64,000 nucleotides of DNA from Lepiota brunneoincarnata (lineage: Eukaryota > Basidiomycota > Agaricomycetes > Agaricales > Agaricaceae), in assembly GCA_023014365.1 (NCBI GenBank), contig JAEBUN010000003.1:558001-622000 (forward strand). The letters are read 5' to 3'. This document shows positions 41,088 through 51,689 of this stretch, piece by piece. A program made the position numbers and the translations under genes. The notes beneath the pieces are model-generated. The model saw only the letters and a list, made by a program, of their open reading frames with translations. It searched no databases and was not told the origin of the DNA. Within the stretch, counting starts at the first letter, position 1; the number at the start of each line of letters is the position of its first letter.

Positions 41088-42677
41088 CTATGAAGCAGAC
41101 ATCTCTGAGCCTGCTTTGTGTAGGCAAAGCTCAGTTGTCGTTGTAGCTGGTGAACTAGTTGCTGTTGTAAGCGTCCAGAGAGTAGGCATCCCATCAGGCG
41201 AGCTGGGAAGGGTATCCTCGTTCCGTAGTTCGAACATGGATGTGACCATGGTGGGAATGTTGCATACGATGAGAGAGATGGCGTTCTACACTCATTTGTT
41301 TCACGGGCGCTCAGATTCAGTTCCTTTTGAATCAGTATGTTGTGGGGCTTACCTCAACAATGGCTGATATAAGGATGGGAACAACTTCACCCTCGAGCAT
41401 GTAAGCCGTGTGCACAAAGGAGACAGTTGTGGTGATGATGCAAGTGCCAAAGATCACCATGAGACAGTAGCGGAGTCTTTTGTCTCCTATGAGCATGAAC
41501 AACCGAATGGGGACGAAAAGAAGGACGCTATCTGAGATAATGTCGGCTGCCCCCACAACCCAGTGGTGAGTCAAGATGTATGGACTCAAGCCTGAGAACG
41601 AGACTTACAGCCGAGTTGAAAAAATCCTACGGCGTGGCTGAGGTTACAGCGGGGGTGGTCAGTTTTTTTCCACGTCGTGCTTGATTCACATTCCCAGTAA
41701 ACCTGGGCCGTGAGGAGAAACCAAGTGAGGATGAAGAGTGCCGCGACGAAAATTAATATGCGTCGACGATGAGGTTTGATGTCGATTCGAATGATGGAGA
41801 AGAGGATGGAGAGTCGGGCAGACCTGAAGTTGAGTATTGGTTACGTTGGCCCAGGTTTTTAAGTACGTCGAGGAGGGGACGGGTGGGCGTACCAGATAAT
41901 GGCATAAAACGAGTTGGACATAAGGTAATAACGCACGACCTTGTTTCCGGCGTCTGCAGGGGGGAGGTTATCTTTGTCATTGAGTTAGCGAAAATAGCAG
42001 CACGTACCGGGATCGATGAACGTGGCGATCATTTGAACTATTAATGAGCACATGCTGAGAATAGCCCACATCTTTGGGTGTTCGTTACGGGTGTACTTCT
42101 GGCTTAAGACACGTTACTGACATCGTCGAACCACAGTCGCCGCCCTCTCCGTGCTCGAACAAAAATACGGTGTAGGGTTGTGAGAATCGCGACGCTTGAA
42201 CATGTCCCGCTTGTCACTAGGATTGCGGCGATGCCCGCATCAGATTTTGCTTGCTCTCGACGATAGACAAGACCGGATACCTCGTATTTTCACCAACGGG
42301 TCTGCAAAGTCAACCATCTCGGGAAGAAAAGGGTTCGTACGGGCACAGTGGCCCGCGGGCGGCAGCCTTATTGTCCATAAAGAATTTATCCAGGGGAAGT
42401 CCGTGACATGGACGTGAGAAGCTTTACTCGCGAAAGAGATGATTAGCGGACCTGGGCTCAGGGAAATCAGTGACCGATAATGTCGTTTTCGGGTGAGGCT
42501 TGTCACCAAGATTGAGTTATTCCATAGGCGGAGATTAACCTCGAGGAACCAAGGTCGAGCGGGGTGAGGAAGGATTTTCTGCAGGTCCGTTTTCGCCCAG
42601 TCGGGGATTTGATAGCTGTCGGGGATCGTCAGGTGGTGGGTTGCCGTAGTGCGCGAAGTTGGCGAAGCGTCCGACAT
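41088..42677 (-). CDS. Heptahelical rhodopsin-like fungal membrane protein, copy A
   Basis: A minus-strand multi-exon gene ending with TAG at 41088-41090. Exons recognised from conserved text are RRLWFDD at a donor near 42125, MWAILSMCSLIVQMIATF, AGNKVVRYYLMSNSFYAIIW, SARLSILFSIIRIDIKPHRRRILIFVAALFILTWFLLTAQVYWECESSTTWKK, ADIISDSVLLFVPIRLFMLIGDKRLRYCLMVIFGTCIITTTVSFVHTAYML, and a Ser/Thr-rich cytosolic tail. At least five or six membrane helices are visible; the pattern fits the fungal rhodopsin-domain integral membrane proteins of unknown function. The 5' part (42240-42677) is poorly defined, and the start lies at the edge of the segmental duplication. It is about 70-80% similar by eye to copy B. 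Confidence 0.62.
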
Positions 42678-43350
42678 TGTATACGCGGTCATGACCAGCT
42701 ACATCGCCTGGTGTGACAGCCGCCCTACCCAGCCGCCCGATGCCCATACCGAACCGACAGAGCCTGGCGCAGCTGGTGGCAAGAAGAGCGAGGCTAGTCC
42801 GTTGCTCCCGGAACGCCTATTAATGGCAGTAACCAGTCGCCTCGAGTCGTTATCACCTAGTTCATGTTGCCGCTCACCGCAAACCACCGCACTTGGGTCG
42901 CCTCGTCAGTGTCAGTTGTTCTAGCTTTGATGATAATCTACATATCACCAATAGCTTCCGTGAGGCTTGTGGATACCGGATAGCAGGTATGGCTGACAGG
43001 TCAACTTGCCTGGTAGTGGGTGGCTCTATTTTGACTCGTTACACTGTAATGGAGCGTTTTCCGGCTTTTGGTGAAGTCACGGCAGGCAGGAGAAGCAGCA
43101 TTCCTCATCCGTCGTGTATCCTCGTTATCTCTGGAGGCTGATACCAACACTCATCTTTGGTCTTTGCAGGTAAGCTTTCTACACCTAGGATTAAATTGTG
43201 AGTTTGTCCTTCATTATACATTGCTTGTGTGGGTGCGCGTTTGCCAAGTTAAAAAGAAGAATGGTTTGTTGGGCTGTTAGGTGTTTTTGTAGGTAAGAGG
43301 CAGAAGCATTCAAGACCTATCTTCTATTGCAATACTGTCCTGTAATTATA
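42669..43350 (+). pseudogene. Decayed partial copy of the STT3 3' half
   Basis: Pieces of STT3 occur here in order: YAVMTSYIAW (compare [10 protein letters not shown] in the intact gene), TEPTEPGAAGGKKSEAS and PERLLMAVTS (compare the Ser-rich insert), HRTWVAS with VSVVLA, SFREACGYRIAGMADRS (compare DFREAYYW...[10 protein letters not shown]), then VRVCQVKKKNGLLGC (compare [15 protein letters not shown]) and the same 3' flank tcctgtaattata. The WWDYG catalytic box and much of the intervening sequence are missing, so it is dead. It continues directly into the region homologous to the STT3-copy A intergenic segment. Confidence 0.83.
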
Positions 43351-43455
43351 AGATAAATTTACATTGATTCCTCCCTATGTACTTGTGTGTTGATGAGATA
43401 ATGATGATTTGTGTGAAGATCGATTCGGAACAACCATGTTCATCCGAGTCAATTT

Positions 43456-44986
43456 CTATGGCACAGACATCTCCGAGCCTGGTTTGTTTAGGTGAAACTC
43501 AGTTGATGTTGTTGTCGGTGAACTGGTAGTCATCGTCATTAGTGTCCAAAGAGTAGGCATTTCATCGGGTGAGCTGGGGAGGTTGTCTTGGTCCCGTAGG
43601 TTGAATATAAATGCGACCATGGTAGGAATATTGCAGACGATAAGAGAGACCGTGTTCTACGCTCGTTTGATTCAAGAGTTGGGAGTTCAGTTGCTTTGAA
43701 TCGGTATGATGGGCTTACCTCGACTATGCTTGTTACAGCGATGGAAAGGGCTTGAGGTTGAAACATGTAAGCTGCATGTACAAAGGAGACGACTGTGGTT
43801 ATGATGCAGGTGCCAAAGATCACCCTGAGGCGGTAGCGGAGTCTCTTGTCTCGTATGATTATAAATAATCGTATTGGGACGATAAGGAGGATGCCATCTG
43901 AGATAATGTCGGCTGTACCACAATACGGTCAAGATAAATGAGCTCCAACCTGAGGACGAGACTTACAGCCGAGTTGAAAAAATGCAACCGCATAGCTGAG
44001 GTTACAACGTGGAATTGTAGTGTTTTTCCACGCTGTTTTTGATTCACATTCCCAGTAAAGCTGGGCCGTGAGGAGAAACCAGGTGAGGATGAAGAGTGCC
44101 GCGACAAATATTAATATACGTTGACGATGAGGCTTGATGTCGATTCGAATGATAGAAAAGAGGATGGAGAGTCGGGCCGACCTGAAGTTTACATTAACTT
44201 CCGCCGTGAGATGTGTCGGGGAAGGGTGAACATACCAGATAGTGGCATAAAACGTGCTAGACAAAATGTAGAAGCGCGCGGCTTTGTTTGCAGCGTCTGG
44301 TGATGATGTTTTTTTCTGCCATTGGGTTAGCGAAAATAGCAGTACATACTGGGATTGATGAACGTGGCGATCGCTTGAACTACTATTGAGCACATGCTGA
44401 AAGCGGCCCATATCTTTTGGGAGTTCGTCATTGGTGTACTTGGGATTTGAGGTGGATTACTGACATCATCGAACCATAGTCGTCCCTTCCGCGTGCGAGC
44501 GAAAATACGGTACAGGGTTGTGAGAATCGCGATGCCTGTACATATTCCGCTTGCCACTAGGGGTGTCAACGTGAGGGTTTGTTTAGATGGAGGATCGAAT
44601 ACCTCGCGTTTGCACCAACGTATGCACCATCTCTGAGGGGAAAAAGTTTGTATGGGTATAGGGGCCCGCAGGTGGTCTTATAGTCCATAGAGAATTCATC
44701 CGCCACCCAGGGAAGTCAGTGACATGGACGTGAGAAGTCCTATTCGGAAGATTTTCGGATGAGATGCTAGCTCGACTCGGGACTCAGGGAAATCACGGTC
44801 CAAAATGAGACCCATTGCGGATCCTCGGCTCTGGACGACGGAGCTGTTCCATATAGAACCGAGTGAGATGTTTTGTAGGTCTGTTTTAGCCGGGTTGTGG
44901 ATGTGATAGCTTTTGTGCATTATCAGGTGTTGGGTCGCTGTAGTGCTCTGAAGTGGATGAGGTACCATTGGGCATTGAGCAACCAT
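43456..44986 (-). CDS. Heptahelical rhodopsin-like fungal membrane protein, copy B
   Basis: Paralogue of copy A, same strand, ending with TAG at 43456-43458. Exons read VASGICTGIAILTTLYRIFA with RKGRLWFDD at a gtcagt donor (about 44480), WAAFSMCSIVVQAIATF, AANKAARFYILSSTFYATIW, SARLSILFSIIRIDIKPHRQR then LIFVAALFILTWFLLTAQLY, ADIISDGILLIVPIRLFIII, RLRVIFGTCIITTVVSFVHAAYM, and a Thr/Ser-rich tail. The splice sites and frame look usable. The N-terminal part (STTATQHLI, HNPAKTDLQ) also matches copy A. The likely location is a membrane; the ligand and role are unknown. Confidence 0.62.
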
Positions 44987-45425
44987 GGCGATCTTGGCTG
45001 GAGCAGGGATGAGCTAAGCCCACACCGCCGCCCGTCCATGAATTCAACAAAACTCTGTCTGAACATGAGAAAATGCCGTGAGATAAATGTCATAGGAACA
45101 TGGTGGTGCCCATATCCCATTACCATTCCTAGGAACCCGGTGGCGCTTTGTCGTGCAACATAGCCAAGCTGAGTGACATACCCATGTATATATGTATATA
45201 TGTGTATATACGATACGATGGGCTCCCATCGAGGTGTGTGACGCTTGTGTGACCTCACCAGACCAGCATTTGAGTTAAACAAAGCCAAACAGACACTCGC
45301 CTTGCCGAAGAGATTCGAGTCGACTGTCGAGCTGCTCGGCCTCAGCTTGACGCGTCTTCGACATCCCCCACGCTGGACACGGCACCTTCACGACCGCAGA
45401 TAATTAAACATATCACTCTAGCACC
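44987..45425. promoter_or_regulatory. Divergent region between copy B and DNM1, with a TA-rich microsatellite
   Basis: The 439-bp divergent intergenic region contains an alternating tatg/tata tract at 45184-45212. It must hold the promoters of both neighbours. No other element is evident. Confidence 0.5.
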
Positions 45426-48398
45426 ATGGATCAAGACCTCATTCGGCTCGTTAACAAGCTCCAGGATACCTTCAGCAATCTAGGTGTGGCTATTTTACCT
45501 GCCCAAACAGCTCGTCGCTAATTGTAGGATCTGTAGGAGGAGAGCTAGACATGCCACAGCTGGTCGTCGTATGTATAGCCATTGCTTAGGGCGTCGGGAT
45601 TTATTGCGTTAACTCACTTTGAAGGTTGGCAGTCAGTCCGCCGGAAAATCAAGTGTCCTAGAAACGTAAGAATACGAGCAAAAGGATCCTTGAATATAAT
45701 TATTGACAGTCTTGCTTGCGTCGCAGCATCGTTGGAAGGGACTTTCTTCCACGGGGTCAAGGCATCGTAACCCGGAGACCCCTCGTACTCCAGCTCATAC
45801 ACACACCCATCCCCCAAGAACCTTCACCCAACGCACTTCCATACACTGAATGGGGCCAGTTCCTGCACGTGGACAAACGTTTCACCGACTTTGACGAGAT
45901 TCGGAAAGAGATTGAACAGGAGACTTACCGAGTAGCCGGCCAAAATAAAGGTATCAGCAAGTTGCCCATTTCTCTAAGGATATATAGTCCCAACGTCTTG
46001 GACCTCACTTTGGTTGACTTACCTGGTTTAACCAAGGTACGTAGGTCCAATCTCTTCCTCTTCAACTAATCGCATGGTTCTTCAGATCCCGGTTGGCGAC
46101 CAACCCGGCGATATTGAGAAACAAATCCGAAACTTGGTCTCGGATTATATCTCGAAACCTAACAGGTGTGTTTCAGTTCCCGTTCTGCATGCTCTAGAAT
46201 CTTAGTATACTCCGTCTAGTGTCATTCTCGCTGTTTCTGCAGCCAACGTCGACCTCGCAAATTCTGACTCTCTGAAACTTGCTCGTTCTGTCGATCCTCA
46301 AGGCCGACGGACCATTGGAGTCTTAACAAAGCTGGACTTGATGGATGCAGGCACCAATGCGCTGGATATTCTAACTGGACGCGTGTACCCTCTTAAGCTA
46401 GGTTTCATTGGGATCGTCAACCGCAGTCAGCAAGATATCAATTCGGAGAAGAGCTTGGCAGATGCCCTTGAGAGTGAGACCGAGTTTTTCCGCAACCACA
46501 CCGCCTACCGTAATATTGCACATAAAAATGGAACCAAATACCTGGCTAAAACCCTGAATCAGGTGGGTTTCGTAAATTGGTAGCTAGAGCCACAGATAAA
46601 TGAATCTCGCTAGGTCCTGATGAATCATATTCGTGACAAGCTACCAGATATGAAGGCCAGATTGAATACCTTGATGGGTCAAGCTCAGCAGGAATTGAAC
46701 TCTTTCGGCGATGCTGCCGTCTTTGGAGACAAGAATCAGGTAAAGTCAGCTGCCCAATGCTGTGGTATGGTTTCTAACTTTGCCATAGCAAGGGGCTCTG
46801 GTCCTGCGACTAATGACGCAATTTGCTCGAGACTACATCTCATCTATCGAAGGGACTAAGGTCGATATTTCAACAAAAGAGCTATCTGGAGGTGCTCGGA
46901 TATACTACATTTTCAATGACGTCTTCGGTCAAGCTCTTGCTTCTATTGATGCTACCCACAACTTGGACAACCAGGACATTCGCACTGCAATCCGCAACTC
47001 GACTGGCCCAAGACCAAGCCTGTTCGTGCCTGAGGTCGCTTTTGATCTTCTGGTTAAACCTCAGATCAAACTTTTGGAAGCCCCGAGTCTACGGTGCGTA
47101 GAGTTGGTGTATGAGGAACTGGTGAAGATTTGCCATAATTGCACAAGTGCGGTAAGTGCTCTTGTGTCATCCGAAGGGTTGCCAGAATTTCATACACCAC
47201 CATTCCCAGGAGCTCCAACGCTTCCCCAGATTACATGCCCAGTTGATTGAGGCCGTATCGGAGCTTCTGCGCGAGCGTCTTGGACCTACGTCGGAATACG
47301 CGCAGAGCTTGATCGAAATTCAAGCCGCCTATATCAATACTAATCACCCGGCTTTTATTAGCGGCTCTGCAATGGTGTCGCATCAGACAGCTGCGCCTTC
47401 AAAATCCCAGGTACCGCCTCGTGTATGTTCGTTTCATATTTTTGTTATTTGGCTAAGGCCGTCTTGTGTAGCCTGCCTCCGCCGAACCAACCAATGGTCG
47501 CTGCTACACCATCAGAAGATGTCGATGGCGAGCTATCGGACGACACAAATATTGTGAATGGTCTCTTCCCTCCGCATGAGGGTCGCTCCGTTTCCGGTTC
47601 TCTCCATGACCGATCACGGACAACGGGCTCGATGCCATCGCTGACTGCCAATGTAGTTACCAAACGCTCTCAATCTAAAGGCCGACATCGCTTATCGCAA
47701 CCACAACGACCAGCGTCGGCTCTTGGGCAAAGCCTGAGCTCGAACATTGGTGATAGTGGAGCCTCAGCATCGTCAGCGCGTGAAACTTTCCTCAACTATT
47801 TCTTTGGGCAGAATGGGCCCGGACCGATTGCAGGGTCAAGTCTAGAGCGGTCTCATGCCGTTGGAGCGTCTGAGAGTGGAATTGTACCTGTAGGGCGGGA
47901 TGTGTCCGGTACCGATTCTGCATTGTTGACAGGGCTGATGGCTGGCAAGAGAGGGCTGGATGGCAATAATGCGGCCTATGATATGAAGAGCCTAGGGAAA
48001 CACATTGAAGTTGTGAGTGTGCCAGGATCTGTAGGGTGTCACAGTGCTCAATCTAGTCCCGTCTGACCACCCAGGTACCTTCTGATGGTTCACATCTCAC
48101 TGCACGGGAAGAAATGGAAACCAGTCTCATCCGCTCGCTCATTACATCGTATTTCAATATTGTGCGACAGAGCATCCAGGATCTGATACCAAAGGCAATT
48201 ATGCACTTCCTTGTCAACCATACCTCGCAGCACGTTCAGAACCGCCTTGTCGCGTCGCTCTACAAACCCGACCTCTTTGCTGAACTACTTAATGAAGACG
48301 AAGCACTCGTGGCCGAGCGAACAAGAGTCAAGGCACTTTTGGACGCTTACAAGGAGGCATTTAAAATACTCTCCGACGTTAGCCTCAAATCATCATAG
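45426..48398 (+). CDS. DNM1: Dynamin-related GTPase Dnm1 (mitochondrial and peroxisomal fission)
   Basis: A multi-exon gene from ATG 45426 ([20 protein letters not shown]) to the TAG at about 48396-48398, roughly 780 residues. The GTPase domain shows GSQSAGKSS (P-loop, about 45627-45655), the TRRP switch, DLPGLTK (about 46015-46040) and TKLD (46330). The block [29 protein letters not shown] is of the Dnm1 type; Vps1 has a clearly different sequence here. The stalk follows, then a Ser-rich variable region with [15 protein letters not shown] (about 47785), and the GTPase effector domain [31 protein letters not shown]. The protein would assemble on mitochondria and peroxisomes and constrict them. 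The region 47405-47475 (end of one exon, start of the variable region) has an uncertain splice. Confidence 0.88.
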
Positions 48399-48766
48399 AC
48401 ATCATAGTGGCTGTTGGTTGTAGAATTCACGTGTTACCCTAGCAAGTACGATTTTAGATACATAATCCCGACATGTTTTCAAAACCAGGTATATATTGGA
48501 TACAAGACCACTATATATACATGGCATCTAACTGTCAATCACCAAGGCACCACATCTATACAAGTCTGATCATCGGGAGGCCCAAGAAAACAACCAGAAC
48601 ACAAACGCACAGACAAGCCATGTAACGAGATGATCATGAATAGGCCCCTTGAAGGCCAAGGACGCAAAGGCGACTCGCAAAAAGATAAAAGCAAGCTAGA
48701 TGGAATTAAGGTGATCTGGGACAGATCCCCAGAATTCGGTCAACATTCCTCCGGGCGAAGAAGCCA
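48399..48766. other. Convergent 3' region between DNM1 and the Bcs1-like gene
   Basis: About 370 bp with no gene recognised. It should hold the 3' ends of both transcripts. There are tatatatac tracts near 48510. Confidence 0.5.
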
Positions 48767-51689
48767 TTAGGAGGCAGCTTCTTCTGGAGCTGTCTGTGTG
48801 CCAGTGGATTGGGCCTTGACAGCAACCCATTTCTCCTTCTTCGTCTCCGGATCCTTCTTGTCAGTCTCCTCCTCAGACGTGACGCTCTCCTCTGAGTCGG
48901 CGTCTGCGCCAGTGCTAGTACCAGTTTCGGACGAACTCTCACTGCTGCTTGGAGAGTTAACGTCTGGGGGCGTGGATGTCGCCACCTCGACCTTGGCTTC
49001 TGCTCGTTTCTTCGGCTTGACACGCGCCTTGTCTTTTTCCGCCTTGTCTACTTTCTGGTCTAGTTGTGAACGTGCGCTCGAAATACTATGCGAACAAAAC
49101 AATCATACCTCTTTCGCTTCCTTCTCCCCCTTGGCTGCCTGGAAAATAGGTGAAAAAATGCGCCCCTAACACAAATGGATGCTAGTTACCTCCTTTTCCT
49201 TTTCTTCCTTTTCCTCTTTCTGCAAAGACACGTGGGTTAACTGTCATGCAACTGAGAAAATCGTACAAACCTCCTTCTTTTCCTTCTCCTCGGCCTCTTT
49301 CTTTTCTTTAGCTTCGAGCTACACAATGCATCAGGTGGGGCTCAAAAACAATAAAGAGTGACAATCACTGCAGCTTTCTCCTTCTTGAGTTTCTCTCTCG
49401 TCTCTCGTTCTTGAACAACCCAAGCAAGCAATTTCTTCAACACATTCACGGGGACGAGTTTTGTTCTTGAGTAGATAACCTTGCAAACTAGCAACCTACA
49501 TCACAATGTCAGAGAGGCCTTTGGCGGCCAAGTCCAAACATCTTACACTTAGCTCATCCTCGGGTATGGCATCAGCGAATTGTTTAGCGAGGGTTCCGAT
49601 CTCCTCTTCCGTTAACAACGGAATGGCATGAGTCTTGCGCTTTGGCAGAGGAAGGTTCATCTGCGAGGTGTCCTTGTCTATCGTATCAGATGGGGACGGG
49701 GGAGCATCCTCAGAAGGCTTGGAAGGGAAGAAGCATTTGAACAGCCCTTCTGCCTGCCATTTCGTTGCATGAGTGAAGTTGATCCATACATCCATGCGAC
49801 CTGGCCTGCTCAGAGCGGGATCCAAACGCTCAATGTGGTTAGTCGTGGCAAAGAGAAGGCTAAGAAGTGATGACGTTAACTTCGAAAATCCCGCCTAATA
49901 AATTTGCAGGGGTTACATACCGGCCTTCAGCAGCGGCGACGCCATCCAAGCTGTTCAGAAGTCCGCTCAAACTCAGAGTAGAGCCAGTGTCGGTACTATC
50001 TTTATTGCTCTTGGTTGATGCAGTAGGCACGGTGGGTACCCCCGTAGATGTCGAGTCACGACTGACTGAGCGTGTAAAGGCAGCGTCCAAATCTTCCAAA
50101 AGAAGTATACATCTAAGCAACGGGTCGTCAGATCTGACTTTAGAGTATGCAAATACATACACACCTCGATGGAACATGTCCCATCAGCGTCGTAAGCATG
50201 TTATCGCTCATTCTGAACCAGCCATTTAGTTCCAGCGGGACCATAATCATGGAAACATACCCTTTTGAAGACAATGAAACGACGTAGATATCGAGACCAA
50301 GCTCGCCAGCCAGGGAATGAATCAATGAAGTTTTCCCACTAGTTTGCAGAACATTAGGTAACGTGAATGTGGCCGTATCTTGAACTGCGTACCTTCCGGG
50401 AACACCGTGCAACAGATAACCCCTTCGGAATGGGATTCCTGAGAGCGCAGTTAAGGGCGGAGTTATGGAAGAATCATGAATGCTGTTGACATACCCCTTT
50501 CGGCGTACCTAGAGCAGTGCCTTGTGAGAAGGACGCAGGAAAGATTACAACGCACAATACTTACCACTCCTCAGAGGCTAGAAAATCTTTGCAATCTGCG
50601 AGAAGCATATCTTTGACACCGGGTTGGAGAACAATTGAACTCATCGGGCGTTTCTGACGGGCCCCATTCCAACGCCAGACCCCATATGACCTGCGATACC
50701 CTCAACTCAATACCATTCCCATTCAGAGCAGTCACACTTACGTATCGGCAAGGAAAATATGAACCCGATGCTCGGCATCTTTCTCATACTCCCGTTTCGC
50801 TTCCAGCACAAGTTTCTTCAGAATGTCATTATTGCGGGCGACAACGCTAAATATATGACAGTCAGCTCGTTAGTTTAGTCGGGGCCGAATAAACAGCGTC
50901 TATACCTAATCCTGAGCGAATAACCCCCAAATTCTGGATATCTCTTGGTTCTGGTAATCTTCACATGCCAAAGGTTAAAATAGCAAACACCCTAAAGATA
51001 ATCAGAGCGTACTCTGAGCCAATGACCTCTATAGTAGATCGTATGCGTGGTATCTTGAATGAAATTCAGTGATTGGAACACAAAATCGCGCAGTTTACCG
51101 ACCTAGGCTGGGAATAAAGGATACTCTTCGCTTCTTTTTCCCGTGTACGAGAGTCTCGTCTTCTTCACCTTCGTCTAAATCTCCCGCTGTCGTCTGCGTG
51201 ATACCATTCCGGGTCAGGGCGCGGGTGGTAATGTCGAACTCTCTGCTTCGGCCCCAGGCGGGTTGCTAATTCTATGTCAGAAACAACACAGGAGCTACAG
51301 AGCCAAACACTTGCCTTTGAAAGCCAATGCATTATCCTGGGGAACAAAAGATGAGAGGTGTGAAAACATGCACGGTGCACAAGAAGTAACTGACCAGTCA
51401 TAAGGATAATCCTCCTGACTGAAATGAGCAGTGAGGAAAAAGGCTACAAGGGGCTGGTTTCAGGAGGTAACTAAATATACGCTTAGGCACGCACAGTCAA
51501 CAAAACCATTCCAAGCAGACATAGACACCCGACGGGCGGTTTCCACAGTGCCTCCAATGACCACCAGTTTCTATGGGTGCGATGTGAGGGCCTGTGCGTG
51601 AAAAGCGGTAGACATGGACTAACCAGTGTGTCTTGAATGGCTCCTGTACCCATACTCAAGGGAGAAAGCAGGTTTTTGAGAGCATCCAT
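48767..51689 (-). CDS. Bcs1-like mitochondrial AAA ATPase with a charged C-terminal tail
   Basis: A minus-strand multi-exon gene. It starts at ATG 51689 ([20 protein letters not shown]). The Bcs1 N-terminal domain reads [15 protein letters not shown] and [13 protein letters not shown] segments, then [22 protein letters not shown]. The AAA module has [19 protein letters not shown] (Walker A, split by an intron, 50325-50410), [14 protein letters not shown] (Walker B, about 50085-50115), [16 protein letters not shown], and the sensor-type [24 protein letters not shown] (49790-49860). Bcs1 moves the folded Rieske protein across the inner mitochondrial membrane for complex III. Unusually, the AAA part is followed by several small exons of Lys/Glu-rich text and a Ser/Glu-rich end (48767-49400), which typical Bcs1 lacks. 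It could be one of the expanded fungal Bcs1 paralogues rather than the true orthologue. Confidence 0.8.

Noticed and set aside
45426..48398. Vps1 (vacuolar sorting dynamin) as the identity of the dynamin gene
   Set aside because: The N-terminus alone resembles Vps1, but [18 protein letters not shown]...VNRSQQDI and the NYFFG variable region fit Dnm1.
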